This document shows positions 9,884 through 18,814 of a DNA stretch of 64,000 nt, piece after piece. Within the stretch, counting starts at the first letter, position 1; each line of letters starts with the position of its first letter. Location of the stretch: contig WFSG01000022.1 of NCBI GenBank assembly GCA_015486075.1, positions 1 to 64,000 on the forward strand, written 5' to 3'. Below the pieces are notes generated by a model that had not been told where the DNA came from, made no database searches, and saw only the letters and a list, made by a program, of their open reading frames with translations. The position numbers and the translations under genes are program-made. The DNA is from Deltaproteobacteria bacterium (lineage in GTDB: Bacteria; Desulfobacterota; Desulfomonilia; UBA1062).

Positions 9884-10634
9884 GATCTTTAGAAAACTTG
9901 CCCCTTATGTGATCCTTGGTTTCAGCCTTACTCAGGAACAGGGCTGTCATCTCGAGTTCGTATTCTATGGCAGCCTTGGAGTCAAGCCTTGTGACCACGT
10001 CAAACGCCCTCTTGAGGCCCCTTACTGCCTCGGGCTCCATGCCCGAGAGTTTCCTTGCCCATTCCCACGTGATATCCTTGAAATTCTCTGGCGGTACTAC
10101 CCTGTTGACCAGACCTATGCTGTATGCTTCCTTTGCCCCAATTGGTTCTCCGGTAAGCGTCAGTTCCTTTGTCTTTGCCACGCCTATCCTTGCCACGAGC
10201 GGTGCTAAGAGCGGGTTGAAACCGTATTTTATCTCGGGATGGCCAAATATGGCACCCTCTGAGGCGATAATGATATCACCCATCATGGAGAGGTTAAAGC
10301 CACCGCCAAACGCTATTCCGCTTACTGCGGTTATGAGTATCTTGGAGTAAGACATGAGCATGGTATAAAAATCCATGGTAAGGTTGAAGTAACGCGTTAG
10401 GTCTGCATCGGAGAGCATGGGCATCTCCTTGATGTCCATACCAGCGGAAAAACAGGTATCTCCACCGGTAAATATCACCAGCCTCACGCCATCAGTGGCG
10501 TCCATGAACCTATTGAACACTTCATTGAGCTCCTCAAGCATGCCCAGTGACAGCGCATTGAGCTCGTGCTTGCGATCCATCTCAACAAGCCCTATATTAT
10601 CATGGGTATCCACCTTTAAATACTTGTATTCCAT
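9876..10634 (-). CDS. Enoyl-CoA hydratase/isomerase family protein
   Basis: Crotonase fold: FSAGMDIKEM, GIAFGGGFNLSMMGDIIIASE; refined start MEYKYLKVD. Confidence 0.85.
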   Translation of the reverse strand: MEYKYLKVDTHDNIGLVEMDRKHELNALSLGMLEELNEVFNRFMDATDGVRLVIFTGGDTCFSAGMDIKEMPMLSDADLTRYFNLTMDFYTMLMSYSKILITAVSGIAFGGGFNLSMMGDIIIASEGAIFGHPEIKYGFNPLLAPLVARIGVAKTKELTLTGEPIGAKEAYSIGLVNRVVPPENFKDITWEWARKLSGMEPEAVRGLKRAFDVVTRLDSKAAIEYELEMTALFLSKAETKDHIRGKFSKDHE

Positions 10635-10804
10635 GATCTTCCCCCGGGAGATATTTATTTGATCTTTCAAGACTTGTACAAGGGCTTGGCCCACGTGTCA
10701 ACAAGAGAACCCTATGTCATCCCTGGGGAACAAAGACCCCTATGGCAAAAAGAACTTGCTGTTATCGCCATTTACTATTGCCAGTTGCCATGTCCCAAAA
10801 CGAG

Positions 10805-10844
10805 AAAGGGGGTAAAAGGTCAACACGGCCTTTTACCCCCCTTT
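10805..10844 (-). terminator. Hairpin terminator downstream of the ferredoxin gene
   Basis: GGGGGTAAAAGG / CCTTTTACCCCC stem. Confidence 0.55.
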
Positions 10845-10874
10845 GGTCTAACCTAGTTATAGTTTATACTTAGA

Positions 10875-11102
10875 TCATAACTCCTCTATGGTTATGGCCT
10901 CCCCTGGACAGAGGTCTGCTGCTTCCTTGGCGTCTTCATAGCCGTCATCGTCAAACTCGCCTACAGAGATATTGCCTTCCATGTGCCCACCTACAACCTG
11001 GGCCTTGCCTTCGTCGTCTTCCTCGTAGTGGTTGGGGTCCATTGAAAAGCACACGCCATCTTCCAGACACGCATCCTTGTCAATCTTGATCCTATACTTC
11101 AT
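10875..11102 (-). CDS. Ferredoxin with CxxDxxC...C cluster motif
   Basis: KDACLEDGVCFSMDP ... DEGKAQV ... ADLCPGEAITIEE. Confidence 0.85.
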   Translation of the reverse strand: MKYRIKIDKDACLEDGVCFSMDPNHYEEDDEGKAQVVGGHMEGNISVGEFDDDGYEDAKEAADLCPGEAITIEEL

Positions 11103-11138
11103 ACGTCTTCCTCCCTTGACTGTTTTTTTATCTTCTAC

Positions 11139-11498
11139 CTACCCTCCAACAATGTACTTGAGGAAAGGGTTGGCATAAAGCAGAATCAGTTCTATAACTA
11201 ATGCATATATGGCAAGGGACTCTATCATTGCAAGGCTTATCATGAGCGTGGTTATGATCTTACCAGATGCATCAGGATTCCTTGCCACACCCTCGCATCC
11301 TGCCTTCGCTGCATTACCCTGTGCCAAGCCAGTACCAAAAGCGGCTATACTCATCCCAAAGCCCGCTGCAATTGCTATCCATTTGAAATAAGAAATCACA
11401 TCAGGTCCCACTTGAGGATTTCCTGCCGCAAAGGTTGTCCCTACCCATAGGATGGTAAGGACCATGCTCACCATTGATGCCAGAGCAATTCTCTTCAT
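11139..11498 (-). CDS. atpE: F0F1 ATP synthase subunit c
   Basis: Two-helix hairpin [23 protein letters not shown] ... [23 protein letters not shown]. Confidence 0.93.
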   Translation of the reverse strand: MKRIALASMVSMVLTILWVGTTFAAGNPQVGPDVISYFKWIAIAAGFGMSIAAFGTGLAQGNAAKAGCEGVARNPDASGKIITTLMISLAMIESLAIYALVIELILLYANPFLKYIVGG

Positions 11499-11530
11499 CC
11501 CAAAAACCTCCTTTAAAGTTTATTTAAATT

Positions 11531-12238
11531 TTAATGGGCTTCTTCCATTGCCCCACTTATATACATCATGGCAAGTAATGTAAACACAAAAGCCTGTATC
11601 AACGCGGTAAATATCATAAGTGCAAGCATGGGCATGGGTATTAGGAAAGGTGCAAGGAGAAGCAGTATGAACAACACCAGGTCCTCACCAAAGATGTTCC
11701 CGAAGAGTCGAACAGTAAGGGAGAGTGGCCTTGCAAGGTGTCCTATGAGTTCGATGGGTATCATGAGGGGAGCCATTATCCATATCGGACCTACAAACTG
11801 TTTCACGTACTTTATCCCGTGTACCTTTATCCCCACTATGTGCGTTAGGAGGAATACTATAAGTGCCATGGACGCATTCGTGTTTATGTTTGCCGTGGGA
11901 GAGTACATCCCAGGTATTATATCGCCTAGATTAGCAATGAGTATGAATATGAAGAGCGTTGCTATAAGCGAAAAAAATCTCATGCCTTCGTCACCCATGG
12001 TGTTCCTCACAGTATCCCTGAGACCCCCTACTGCCACCTCCAGGAAGTTCTGAAACCTACCAGGTACCAATTTTAATCCCCTGGCTGCAAATAGGGATAT
12101 GCCTATAAGTAAAAGCATGTAAAACCACATGTAGGTAACATGGTAGAGATGGTTGGGGTCAGTAAGACCAAAATGTTTCTCCAGGAAACGAACAAGGGGA
12201 TGATTGATAAAATCCAGCAAAAGAATGGGATGTTCCAT
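11531..12238 (-). CDS. atpB: F0F1 ATP synthase subunit a
   Basis: [20 protein letters not shown]; refined start [10 protein letters not shown] with SD AGGAGG. Confidence 0.92.
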   Translation of the reverse strand: MEHPILLLDFINHPLVRFLEKHFGLTDPNHLYHVTYMWFYMLLLIGISLFAARGLKLVPGRFQNFLEVAVGGLRDTVRNTMGDEGMRFFSLIATLFIFILIANLGDIIPGMYSPTANINTNASMALIVFLLTHIVGIKVHGIKYVKQFVGPIWIMAPLMIPIELIGHLARPLSLTVRLFGNIFGEDLVLFILLLLAPFLIPMPMLALMIFTALIQAFVFTLLAMMYISGAMEEAH

Positions 12239-12240
12239 CT

Positions 12241-12624
12241 TCAGTTTCCTCCTGCAAAGATGTATGTGTAAAATGTATAACTTACTATGCTCAGCATAAC
12301 TACAGAGAGCCCAATCAGCAATCCCACCACGCTCACGTGGATCCACACAAGGACAGCAAGGATAACAAGCCCCGTAATGGTGAGTCTCAAGATGAATCTG
12401 GTTATCATGTATGAATGTCCTTTATGAGGTGGCAGTGTTATGGCCCTTTTTGCATGCCATGCCATAAACCTGTAATTAAGAACGCATATAAGTCCACCAA
12501 GGGCTATACCTATGGCAAACCTGGTATCATAGACAAGGCCTGCTGCACACAACACTGCCCATATGACGAGCGAAAGTAACTCTATGTGCCTTTGTGCTGT
12601 ATCCTTTACCTCTTTCATATACAT
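12241..12624 (-). CDS. ATP synthase subunit I-like protein
   Basis: Four-TM small protein directly upstream of atpB; position and hydropathy. Confidence 0.7.
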   Translation of the reverse strand: MYMKEVKDTAQRHIELLSLVIWAVLCAAGLVYDTRFAIGIALGGLICVLNYRFMAWHAKRAITLPPHKGHSYMITRFILRLTITGLVILAVLVWIHVSVVGLLIGLSVVMLSIVSYTFYTYIFAGGN

Positions 12625-12884
12625 TAGTGTTTACGTGGCTTATTCACGTCTGTAGATTTCTTGGTATCATCGAAGAATCTCATGTATGTCCTGTACATAA
12701 TCCTGAAACCAGCCAGTATTCCGAGCAATATAAAAATAAGCGTGAATATGGGATCTGTCCCAAGACGCTTGTCCAGGTACAGGCCTACAACAAGCCCTAG
12801 AACAATAGAAAGCACCATGGCAATTCCCATGGTGCTGAGGTCGGCTATTAAAAAGTACGTCCTCTTTTTACCCTTATCTACCAT
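12624..12884 (-). CDS. AtpZ/AtpI-family F0F1-ATPase-associated membrane protein
   Basis: GLVVGLYLDKRLGTDPIFTLIFILLGILAGFRIMYR; first gene of the F0 operon. Confidence 0.75.
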   Translation of the reverse strand: MVDKGKKRTYFLIADLSTMGIAMVLSIVLGLVVGLYLDKRLGTDPIFTLIFILLGILAGFRIMYRTYMRFFDDTKKSTDVNKPRKH

Positions 12885-12912
12885 CCACTAATCCTTATGG
12901 TATTCAGACAAT

Positions 12913-12941
12913 ATAATAATGAATAGTCATTCATAATGCAA
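12913..12941 (-). promoter_or_regulatory. Candidate promoter of the F0 operon with operator-like inverted repeat in the spacer
   Basis: TTGCAT-N17-TATTAT on the minus strand; spacer contains near-perfect ATGAATGACTATTCAT (12919-12934). Confidence 0.5.
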
Positions 12942-13070
12942 GAAGGATTTTAGGCAGATGAGGACAGGATATAAGTGAAAGGGAGATGTACTGGAAATTA
13001 AGGAGAGCTTAAAGGTGCAGGGTATATAGGCGTATAGGGTACAAGGTTAAGGCAAAGGCTAAAGGTGTAT

Positions 13071-14144
13071 TCAGCCATAGTAGGTAGCAAGTCTTCTTAT
13101 GGCAGAGATCTTGTCTTTATCCCCTATGCTCGCCTTCTCCAGGGCATCCCTTAATATATGAATGGATCTATCATAGGTCTTCCTGTCAACAGGGTAAGGT
13201 GTGCCGTCCTTACCGCCATGTGCAAAGGAAAAAATGGCCGGGTCCTCCCTGCTTATCTCGGTCCCGTATATTATCTCAGAAAGCAGGGCAAGAGCCCTTA
13301 TGGTCTTAGGACCAGCGCCCTTGGACTCAAGAAGAGCTGTGAAATCTTGAGGATTCTGCTCATATGTCTGTACGAGGACCCTCTTTATGTTATCCGGATT
13401 TATGTCTTTCAACATCAGGCTATGCCTTGAAGGCATTTTATATTCCCTGCTCTTTCTCAGCTCGGAGAGAACAAAGTCAGGACCCTGCATCAATACCTCC
13501 ACAGAGGCATCCCTTGCTGATCTACTATCCTTGGATGTCAGGTCAAGCACAGATGCCTGCCTTACATCAGAGCATATACCGGTATGTGGCTCTTCAACAA
13601 AGGTATTTAGCCCTATCCCTGTCCAGTGATACCTCCTAGCGGTGCGCGAGAGCGTATCCATTCCCTGCTGCACAACAGACCACTTGCCAGATGCATCAAA
13701 AAAGAACGTATGGTGGTAGAGCTGATAGCCGTCCTGTAGCGCGTTGTTGTCTACCTTGGCAGAGAGCCTGCTTGATCTTACCAAGCCTTCTGGTTCAAGG
13801 CCAAGACCGTTGCAGAAAGACTCTATCTCTATGGGCGTCTTCCTTGACCTTCCTCCCTTGCCACCGCATATGAATAGGCCCAGTTCCCTCTCCATGCCGG
13901 AGATCCCTTCTTTCAATGCACCGCACACCGTTGTGGTAACACCACTTGAATGCCAGTCAAAACCCAAGACGCACCCGAGTGCTTGGAACCACAGGGGATC
14001 AGAGATCCTCAAAAGTAATTCCTCGGTCCCGAACTCCATAACAATGGCCCTTACAACCTCCCTGGAAAGGGAGGCCATCCTCTTGAAAAGCCATTGAGGA
14101 GCCCTGCCAGAGTGCAGGGGAGTGGTCATAATGCCTGTTCTCAC
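13071..14144 (-). CDS. DUF763 family protein
   Basis: TPLHSGRAPQWLFKRMASLSREVVRAI ... WHSSGVTTTVCGALKEG. Confidence 0.8.
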   Translation of the reverse strand: MRTGIMTTPLHSGRAPQWLFKRMASLSREVVRAIVMEFGTEELLLRISDPLWFQALGCVLGFDWHSSGVTTTVCGALKEGISGMERELGLFICGGKGGRSRKTPIEIESFCNGLGLEPEGLVRSSRLSAKVDNNALQDGYQLYHHTFFFDASGKWSVVQQGMDTLSRTARRYHWTGIGLNTFVEEPHTGICSDVRQASVLDLTSKDSRSARDASVEVLMQGPDFVLSELRKSREYKMPSRHSLMLKDINPDNIKRVLVQTYEQNPQDFTALLESKGAGPKTIRALALLSEIIYGTEISREDPAIFSFAHGGKDGTPYPVDRKTYDRSIHILRDALEKASIGDKDKISAIRRLATYYG

Positions 14145-14286
14145 GGAAATCCTTTGGCCAATCTGCCCTGTGTATTATATCTTTAGCTCTTTATTCTACC
14201 CCATTTAGACCAAGAAGGCTTATAACCTTAAACCAATGTGCACTTTCAAACACATGCCTCGTGATTTAGACTTTATACGATACCTC

Positions 14287-14676
14287 CTACCCTTCATATA
14301 TTTCCACCTTTGTGGTAGCCTGTGCCTTTATCTCATTGAGTGTATCTATTAAAACAGAGATGACGTTTTCCCTTACATCTCCTGCAACCACTATGGCTAG
14401 CACATCGTCTCCCACATAGAGTTCCCCCTCCCTGGTTTCCACTAGTATGTCAAGTATTCCGGTCCTTTTTCTCTGATGCTCGACTATGGAATTAAGCTTG
14501 TCACGATCGACCTTTACCCTCATGCTGACCACTCTCCTTCCTTCACGGGTGGTCCCCCTCACTATACCTAGGTGCGTGAGTATCATGCCAACCTTGGAGA
14601 AATCCTTACGCGACCTTATATGTCCTATAATTGCATCAAGGTCTATGCGACCACTTCCTTTGCTCTCTTGCTTCAT
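14287..14676 (-). CDS. MoaE-like (molybdopterin synthase large subunit-like) divergent protein
   Basis: VGMILTHLGIVRGTTREGRRV ... GELYVGDDVLAIVVAGDVRENV. Confidence 0.55.
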   Translation of the reverse strand: MKQESKGSGRIDLDAIIGHIRSRKDFSKVGMILTHLGIVRGTTREGRRVVSMRVKVDRDKLNSIVEHQRKRTGILDILVETREGELYVGDDVLAIVVAGDVRENVISVLIDTLNEIKAQATTKVEIYEG

Positions 14677-14921
14677 TTAGGCCCCCGTGAACCCTATTAT
14701 ACCCGTCTACAGTAGCACCAGAATTCACCTGATGGACCGTTGGACCTGGGCCATTATTTTCTTCTCGATATATAGTATACAGCATCATGCTTACATATTA
14801 CAACTCAAAGCAGGGTATGCGTATCCTATAATGCGTCCGAAGCATTAGGTTTGACTATGCTTAAGGCCATGTGCTAGATTCCCAGGAGAGCCTTCTAGGC
14901 TAATGTGTAAAAGGTGTTCCA

Positions 14922-15761
14922 ATGAGAGAGATACACGTAGATCACATAATAGATGCCCTGAGGTCGCTTGTCATAAAGGCAAACATTGAGCTTGGAGATG
15001 ATATGCTCAATGCACTTCAAGATGCCATCAATAGAGAGGAATCCCCAACAGGAAGGGAGGTACTAAAAAACCTTTTAGACAATGCCAATATTGCAAGGCA
15101 GGACAGGATTCCTATATGCCAGGATACAGGGCTTGCGGTTGTCTTCGTGGAGATTGGCCAGGAAGTGCATGTCATCGGTGGTTTGATCAAGGACGCCATA
15201 AACGAAGGTGTAAGGCAGGGTTACAAGGATGGATATCTAAGAATGAGTACCTGTAATCCATTTACAAGAAAGAATATCGGCGACAACACGCCTGCCGTGA
15301 TACACTTTGACATAGTAAGAGGAGACAAGCTCAAGATGACATTTGTTCCCAAGGGTGGTGGTAGCGAAAACATGAGCAGAGCAACAATGCTAACGCCTGC
15401 GTCCGGAATCGATGGCATAAAGAAGTTTGTTATAGACCTAGTGGACCGGGCAGGACCAAACCCGTGTCCACCAACCATAGTAGGCGTGGGTATAGGGGGA
15501 AGTATAGAAAAGGCAGCGCTTATTGCCAAGAAGGCGATACTACGTCCGGTCGGAAGCATAAACCCTGATCCATTCCTTGCAAGACTTGAGGCAGAATGGC
15601 TGGACGATATAAACCGCCTCGGTATAGGACCAGAGGGGTTCGGAGGCCGGGTAACCAGCCTAGCAGTTCATATAAATTCAATGCCATGCCATATTGCAAG
15701 CCTACCTGTTGCGGTGAACATCCAATGCCACGCATCAAGGCACATGGAGGTGGAACTGTGA
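14922..15761 (+). CDS. Class I fumarate hydratase alpha subunit
   Basis: RIPICQDTGLAVVFVEIGQEV, STCNPFTRKNIGDNTPAVIH, PKGGGSENMSRATMLTPA. Confidence 0.92.
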   Translation: MREIHVDHIIDALRSLVIKANIELGDDMLNALQDAINREESPTGREVLKNLLDNANIARQDRIPICQDTGLAVVFVEIGQEVHVIGGLIKDAINEGVRQGYKDGYLRMSTCNPFTRKNIGDNTPAVIHFDIVRGDKLKMTFVPKGGGSENMSRATMLTPASGIDGIKKFVIDLVDRAGPNPCPPTIVGVGIGGSIEKAALIAKKAILRPVGSINPDPFLARLEAEWLDDINRLGIGPEGFGGRVTSLAVHINSMPCHIASLPVAVNIQCHASRHMEVEL

Positions 15762-16327
15762 TAGATAGGCTCGAGAATGGGGTATTCCGCGTCGAGACAC
15801 CGCTTAGTACTGAGGACGTAAAGACCTTGAGTGCAGGCGACAGGGTAATCTTGTACGGCGTTATTTACACCGCAAGGGACGAAGCACACAGGAGACTAGT
15901 GGGTCTACTGCAGGATTCCAATGATCTACCCTTTGAGCTAAGGGGACAAGTGATATATTATGTTGGTCCTACCCCTGCAAGACCGGGTAGGCCAATTGGC
16001 TCGGCCGGTCCAACCACTAGCTACCGGATGGATCCCTATGCACCCGAACTCATAGCCCATGGGCTCAAGGGGATGATCGGTAAAGGTAGAAGATCAAATG
16101 CAGTAAAGGATGCCATCAAAAGGTACAAGGCAGTGTATTTCGCAGCACTCGGCGGTGCAGGTGCGCTTATATCAAAGAACATACTTTCCGCACGCGTTAT
16201 TGCCTACCCCGAGCTCGGGCCAGAGGCCATATACAGGATGGAAGTGGAGGGACTGGGTCTTGTGGTTATAAACGACATCCACGGAGGCGACCTGTACACG
16301 GATGGCGTCAAGGAGTATAGAAAGTAA
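15758..16327 (+). CDS. Class I fumarate hydratase beta subunit
   Basis: GTG start overlapping the alpha stop (GTGA) with SD GGAGGTGG; GPTPARPGRPIGSAGPTTSYRMDPY. Confidence 0.9.
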   Translation: MIDRLENGVFRVETPLSTEDVKTLSAGDRVILYGVIYTARDEAHRRLVGLLQDSNDLPFELRGQVIYYVGPTPARPGRPIGSAGPTTSYRMDPYAPELIAHGLKGMIGKGRRSNAVKDAIKRYKAVYFAALGGAGALISKNILSARVIAYPELGPEAIYRMEVEGLGLVVINDIHGGDLYTDGVKEYRK

Positions 16328-16424
16328 CACAGAGACAGTGTCCCGGCAATATGTTTCCTACAGTTAAGAATAACATTTAATAAGCGTTGGTATGCAAGCA
16401 TGTATACCTAGAAAGGAAGTTAAA

Positions 16425-16874
16425 ATGAATGAACACCCCCAGCTCGATAAGCAAAGCAAGGAGTTTATAATCTCAAGGATGAAAACCCATGCACCTTATT
16501 GGGCATTACTGGGCATGGAGCTAGTTGACCTGCGAAAGGGCTGGGCAAAGGTAAGGCTACCCTATTCTGATAAGCTGATACAACCCTTCGGGGTGGTCCA
16601 CGGGGGTGCCATATTTTCCGTTGCCGATTCCTCGGTTGCAATGGCACTGCTAGGTCTAGTGAAGGATGATGAGGTATTTACAACTGTTGAGATGAAGATC
16701 AACTACCTGAAGCCTTTCACCAGAGGCGAAGCCATCGCAGAGGCCAGCATAATACACAAGGGTAGCAGAATAGCCCTGGGTGATGTTGAAGTAAGGGATG
16801 CAAACAGTGCTCTCATAGCAAAGGCTGTATCTACCTATATAGTTATGAAGAAAAGAAGTGAACCATTGGGATGA
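16425..16874 (+). CDS. PaaI-family hotdog thioesterase
   Basis: VVHGGAIFSVADSSVAMAL, MKINYLKPFTRGEAIAEA. Confidence 0.85.
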   Translation: MNEHPQLDKQSKEFIISRMKTHAPYWALLGMELVDLRKGWAKVRLPYSDKLIQPFGVVHGGAIFSVADSSVAMALLGLVKDDEVFTTVEMKINYLKPFTRGEAIAEASIIHKGSRIALGDVEVRDANSALIAKAVSTYIVMKKRSEPLG

Positions 16875-16974
16875 AGATACTAGAAAGCTCCAGTTTCATC
16901 TTTATACATAGGATATTAAAGGCTACAATCCGGTCTAATAGGTTGTATTTACAGTATACATTACAAAATAGGGC

Positions 16975-17010
16975 TTGACATAAAAAAAGGAGCGTATATT
17001 AATATACGCT
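16975..17010 (+). promoter_or_regulatory. Candidate promoter and operator of the Trx/Grx-GroES operon
   Basis: TTGACA (16975-16980) followed by perfect 20-bp palindrome AGCGTATATTAATATACGCT (16991-17010) covering the -10 region. Confidence 0.6.
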
Positions 17011-17086
17011 TGCTGTTTTACATAACGTATATGGAAAAGATAATACGCCTTTCCCCTGCCATAAACTGTACGGGGAATAGATAGGG

Positions 17087-17686
17087 GTGAAAATACTTAT
17101 GGTAGAGGAAATAGAAAGCAGGAAACACTTCGAAGAGATAAGGAAGACTAACAAGGACTTCCTTATAGTTATCTTTTATACCAACACATCAGACTCCAGT
17201 ATAAAGGCACTCAATATACTGAAGGCCTTCAAGAAGGAAAACCCGGATATACCGGTGTATGCTGTAAATGCGTCCAATGTCAAGGACATACACCCTATGT
17301 TTGAGGTAAACTCGGTACCCACTGTACTGGTTCTGAGGGATGGAAGGGTGGCGAACCGTATACATGGTATACAAACAAAAGATTACTACCAGATGATGCT
17401 AAGTGGCGCGCCCGCTAGAAGCAAGCAAGGTACCGAAAAGAAACAGGTCCAGCCAAGGGTTATCGTGTATACATCGCCACACTGCCCTTGGTGTAATAGG
17501 GAAAAGACATATCTCATGAAGAACCGCATCCCTTTCAGAGAGATAGACGTATCCAAGGACCAGGGCGCCGCTGACAGGCTAGTTAGAAAAAGCGGCCAGC
17601 TGGGAACCCCTCAGACAGAGATAAATGGAAAGATCGTCGTTGGTTTTGACAAGGAAAAACTCGACGAATTACTAGGCATAAAATAG
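17087..17686 (+). CDS. Thioredoxin-like (no CxxC) domain fused to a CPWC glutaredoxin domain
   Basis: IFYTNTSDSSIKAL ... VNSVPTVLVLRDG; then VIVYTSPHCPWCNREKTYL ... GTPQTEINGKIVVGFD. Confidence 0.85.
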   Translation: MKILMVEEIESRKHFEEIRKTNKDFLIVIFYTNTSDSSIKALNILKAFKKENPDIPVYAVNASNVKDIHPMFEVNSVPTVLVLRDGRVANRIHGIQTKDYYQMMLSGAPARSKQGTEKKQVQPRVIVYTSPHCPWCNREKTYLMKNRIPFREIDVSKDQGAADRLVRKSGQLGTPQTEINGKIVVGFDKEKLDELLGIK

Positions 17687-17700
17687 CTAGGAGGTTTAAA

Positions 17701-17985
17701 ATGAAAAAGATTCAACCCATTAATGCAAACGTACTAATAAAGGTAGATGTCCAAAAAGAAGAGAGAAGCCCTGGGGGGATAATAATACCCGATACCGCAA
17801 AGGAGAAATCAAGGGAGGGCGAGATAGTTGCCATTGCAGCAGGGGCAAGCGAGGAGATCTCAGTCGGAGAAAGGGTAATATACGACGACTCTTCCAGTAC
17901 CCAGATAAAGTTTGAAGGCGAGGAGTATGTTATAGTACCTGCATCAGATATACTTGCAAAGTACGTTGAAGTAGATTCGATATAG
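17701..17985 (+). CDS. groS: GroES-like co-chaperonin
   Basis: GGIIIPDTAKEKSREGEIVAIAAG ... EEYVIVPASDILA; SD aggagg. Confidence 0.88.
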   Translation: MKKIQPINANVLIKVDVQKEERSPGGIIIPDTAKEKSREGEIVAIAAGASEEISVGERVIYDDSSSTQIKFEGEEYVIVPASDILAKYVEVDSI

Positions 17986-18159
17986 GTTACCTGCTGTAAG
18001 GAAGAATTTAACATCAACGGTTTATATGGAAGAAATCTGATAGTGGACAGTTAACATACACTCTATCCTGCACTGAACATGCAAGCGGGTGGGTTTCTCT
18101 TGTAATTAAGGTTAGTGTTTAAGCTCGGCTAGGGACCAGGCCAACCCTCTGCATGGGGT

Positions 18160-18396
18160 TTATGCCTGGCCCTTTCTTTCGATTATGGCCTCTTTTACAA
18201 AACCCCTGAATCCCAGGATAACACCAAGAATAAAGCCAACAAGGGTAAAGTTTGGGGCCATTCCAGTCACACCGTCCAGGTAAACACCAAGGTAAAGGCC
18301 AAGGAATGTCATTATAACAAGAACCAGTCCATGAGAGCTTATCCTGGCAATCCTGTTAGCCACGCTGAGTGGCAGTCTCTCTCTCTCTACCTTCAT
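18160..18396 (-). CDS. AtpZ/AtpI-like small membrane protein (second copy, away from the F0 operon)
   Basis: LVLVIMTFLGLYLGVYLDGVTGMAPNFTLVGFILGVILGFRGFVKE, resembles the 12624-12884 product. Confidence 0.65.
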   Translation of the reverse strand: MKVERERLPLSVANRIARISSHGLVLVIMTFLGLYLGVYLDGVTGMAPNFTLVGFILGVILGFRGFVKEAIIERKGQA

Positions 18397-18416
18397 GGTA
18401 TCCTACTCCTGGTTTC

Positions 18417-18593
18417 TTAAAACAGCCTTGCAATAAGTTCCCTTGCAGGGGCTGTGTTAACCGCTACGAGTAAACTAATAAGCACGAAAACCGCACTGGC
18501 TTCCAGGGCCGTCAATCCCATTACCTTATATATAAACCTGATCCCTATGCCGGTGAGGAACAAGCAACCAATCACTATCCAAAGTGCCATCAT
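18417..18593 (-). CDS. 58-aa hydrophobic protein (MMALWIVIGCLFLTGIGIRFIYKVMGLTALEASAVFVLISLLVAVNTAPARELIARLF)
   Basis: Translated by hand; SD AAGGAG 8 nt before ATG; 20 bp upstream of the AtpI-like gene; absent from the ORF track (below 60 aa). Confidence 0.7.
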   Translation of the reverse strand: MMALWIVIGCLFLTGIGIRFIYKVMGLTALEASAVFVLISLLVAVNTAPARELIARLF

Positions 18594-18814
18594 CTTTTTT
18601 CTCCTTTCTTTAACATTCTACCCTATAAAGGCAATAGGCATGCCAAGTTGTTACCTCATGTAAGATATTGATTTTAAAGATAATTTATTTGAGATAATTG
18701 AAAGACAGTGACATCATGGCAAAAGCAATGGGTGCGCGTCCATGCAGTAGGACAAATTGTCATTATTCAAAAAAAATCACTCGACAGGGGCAAACAATAT
18801 GTCAAAAGAATGGG

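Noticed and set aside
11568-12053. 161-aa plus-strand ORF
   Set aside because: Antisense to atpB.
18128-18175. Hairpin AGGGACCAGGC...GCCTGGCCCT as a terminator
   Set aside because: Good stem with an internal AACCC/GGGTT stem, but it overlaps the stop codon of the AtpI-like gene and lacks a T-run.
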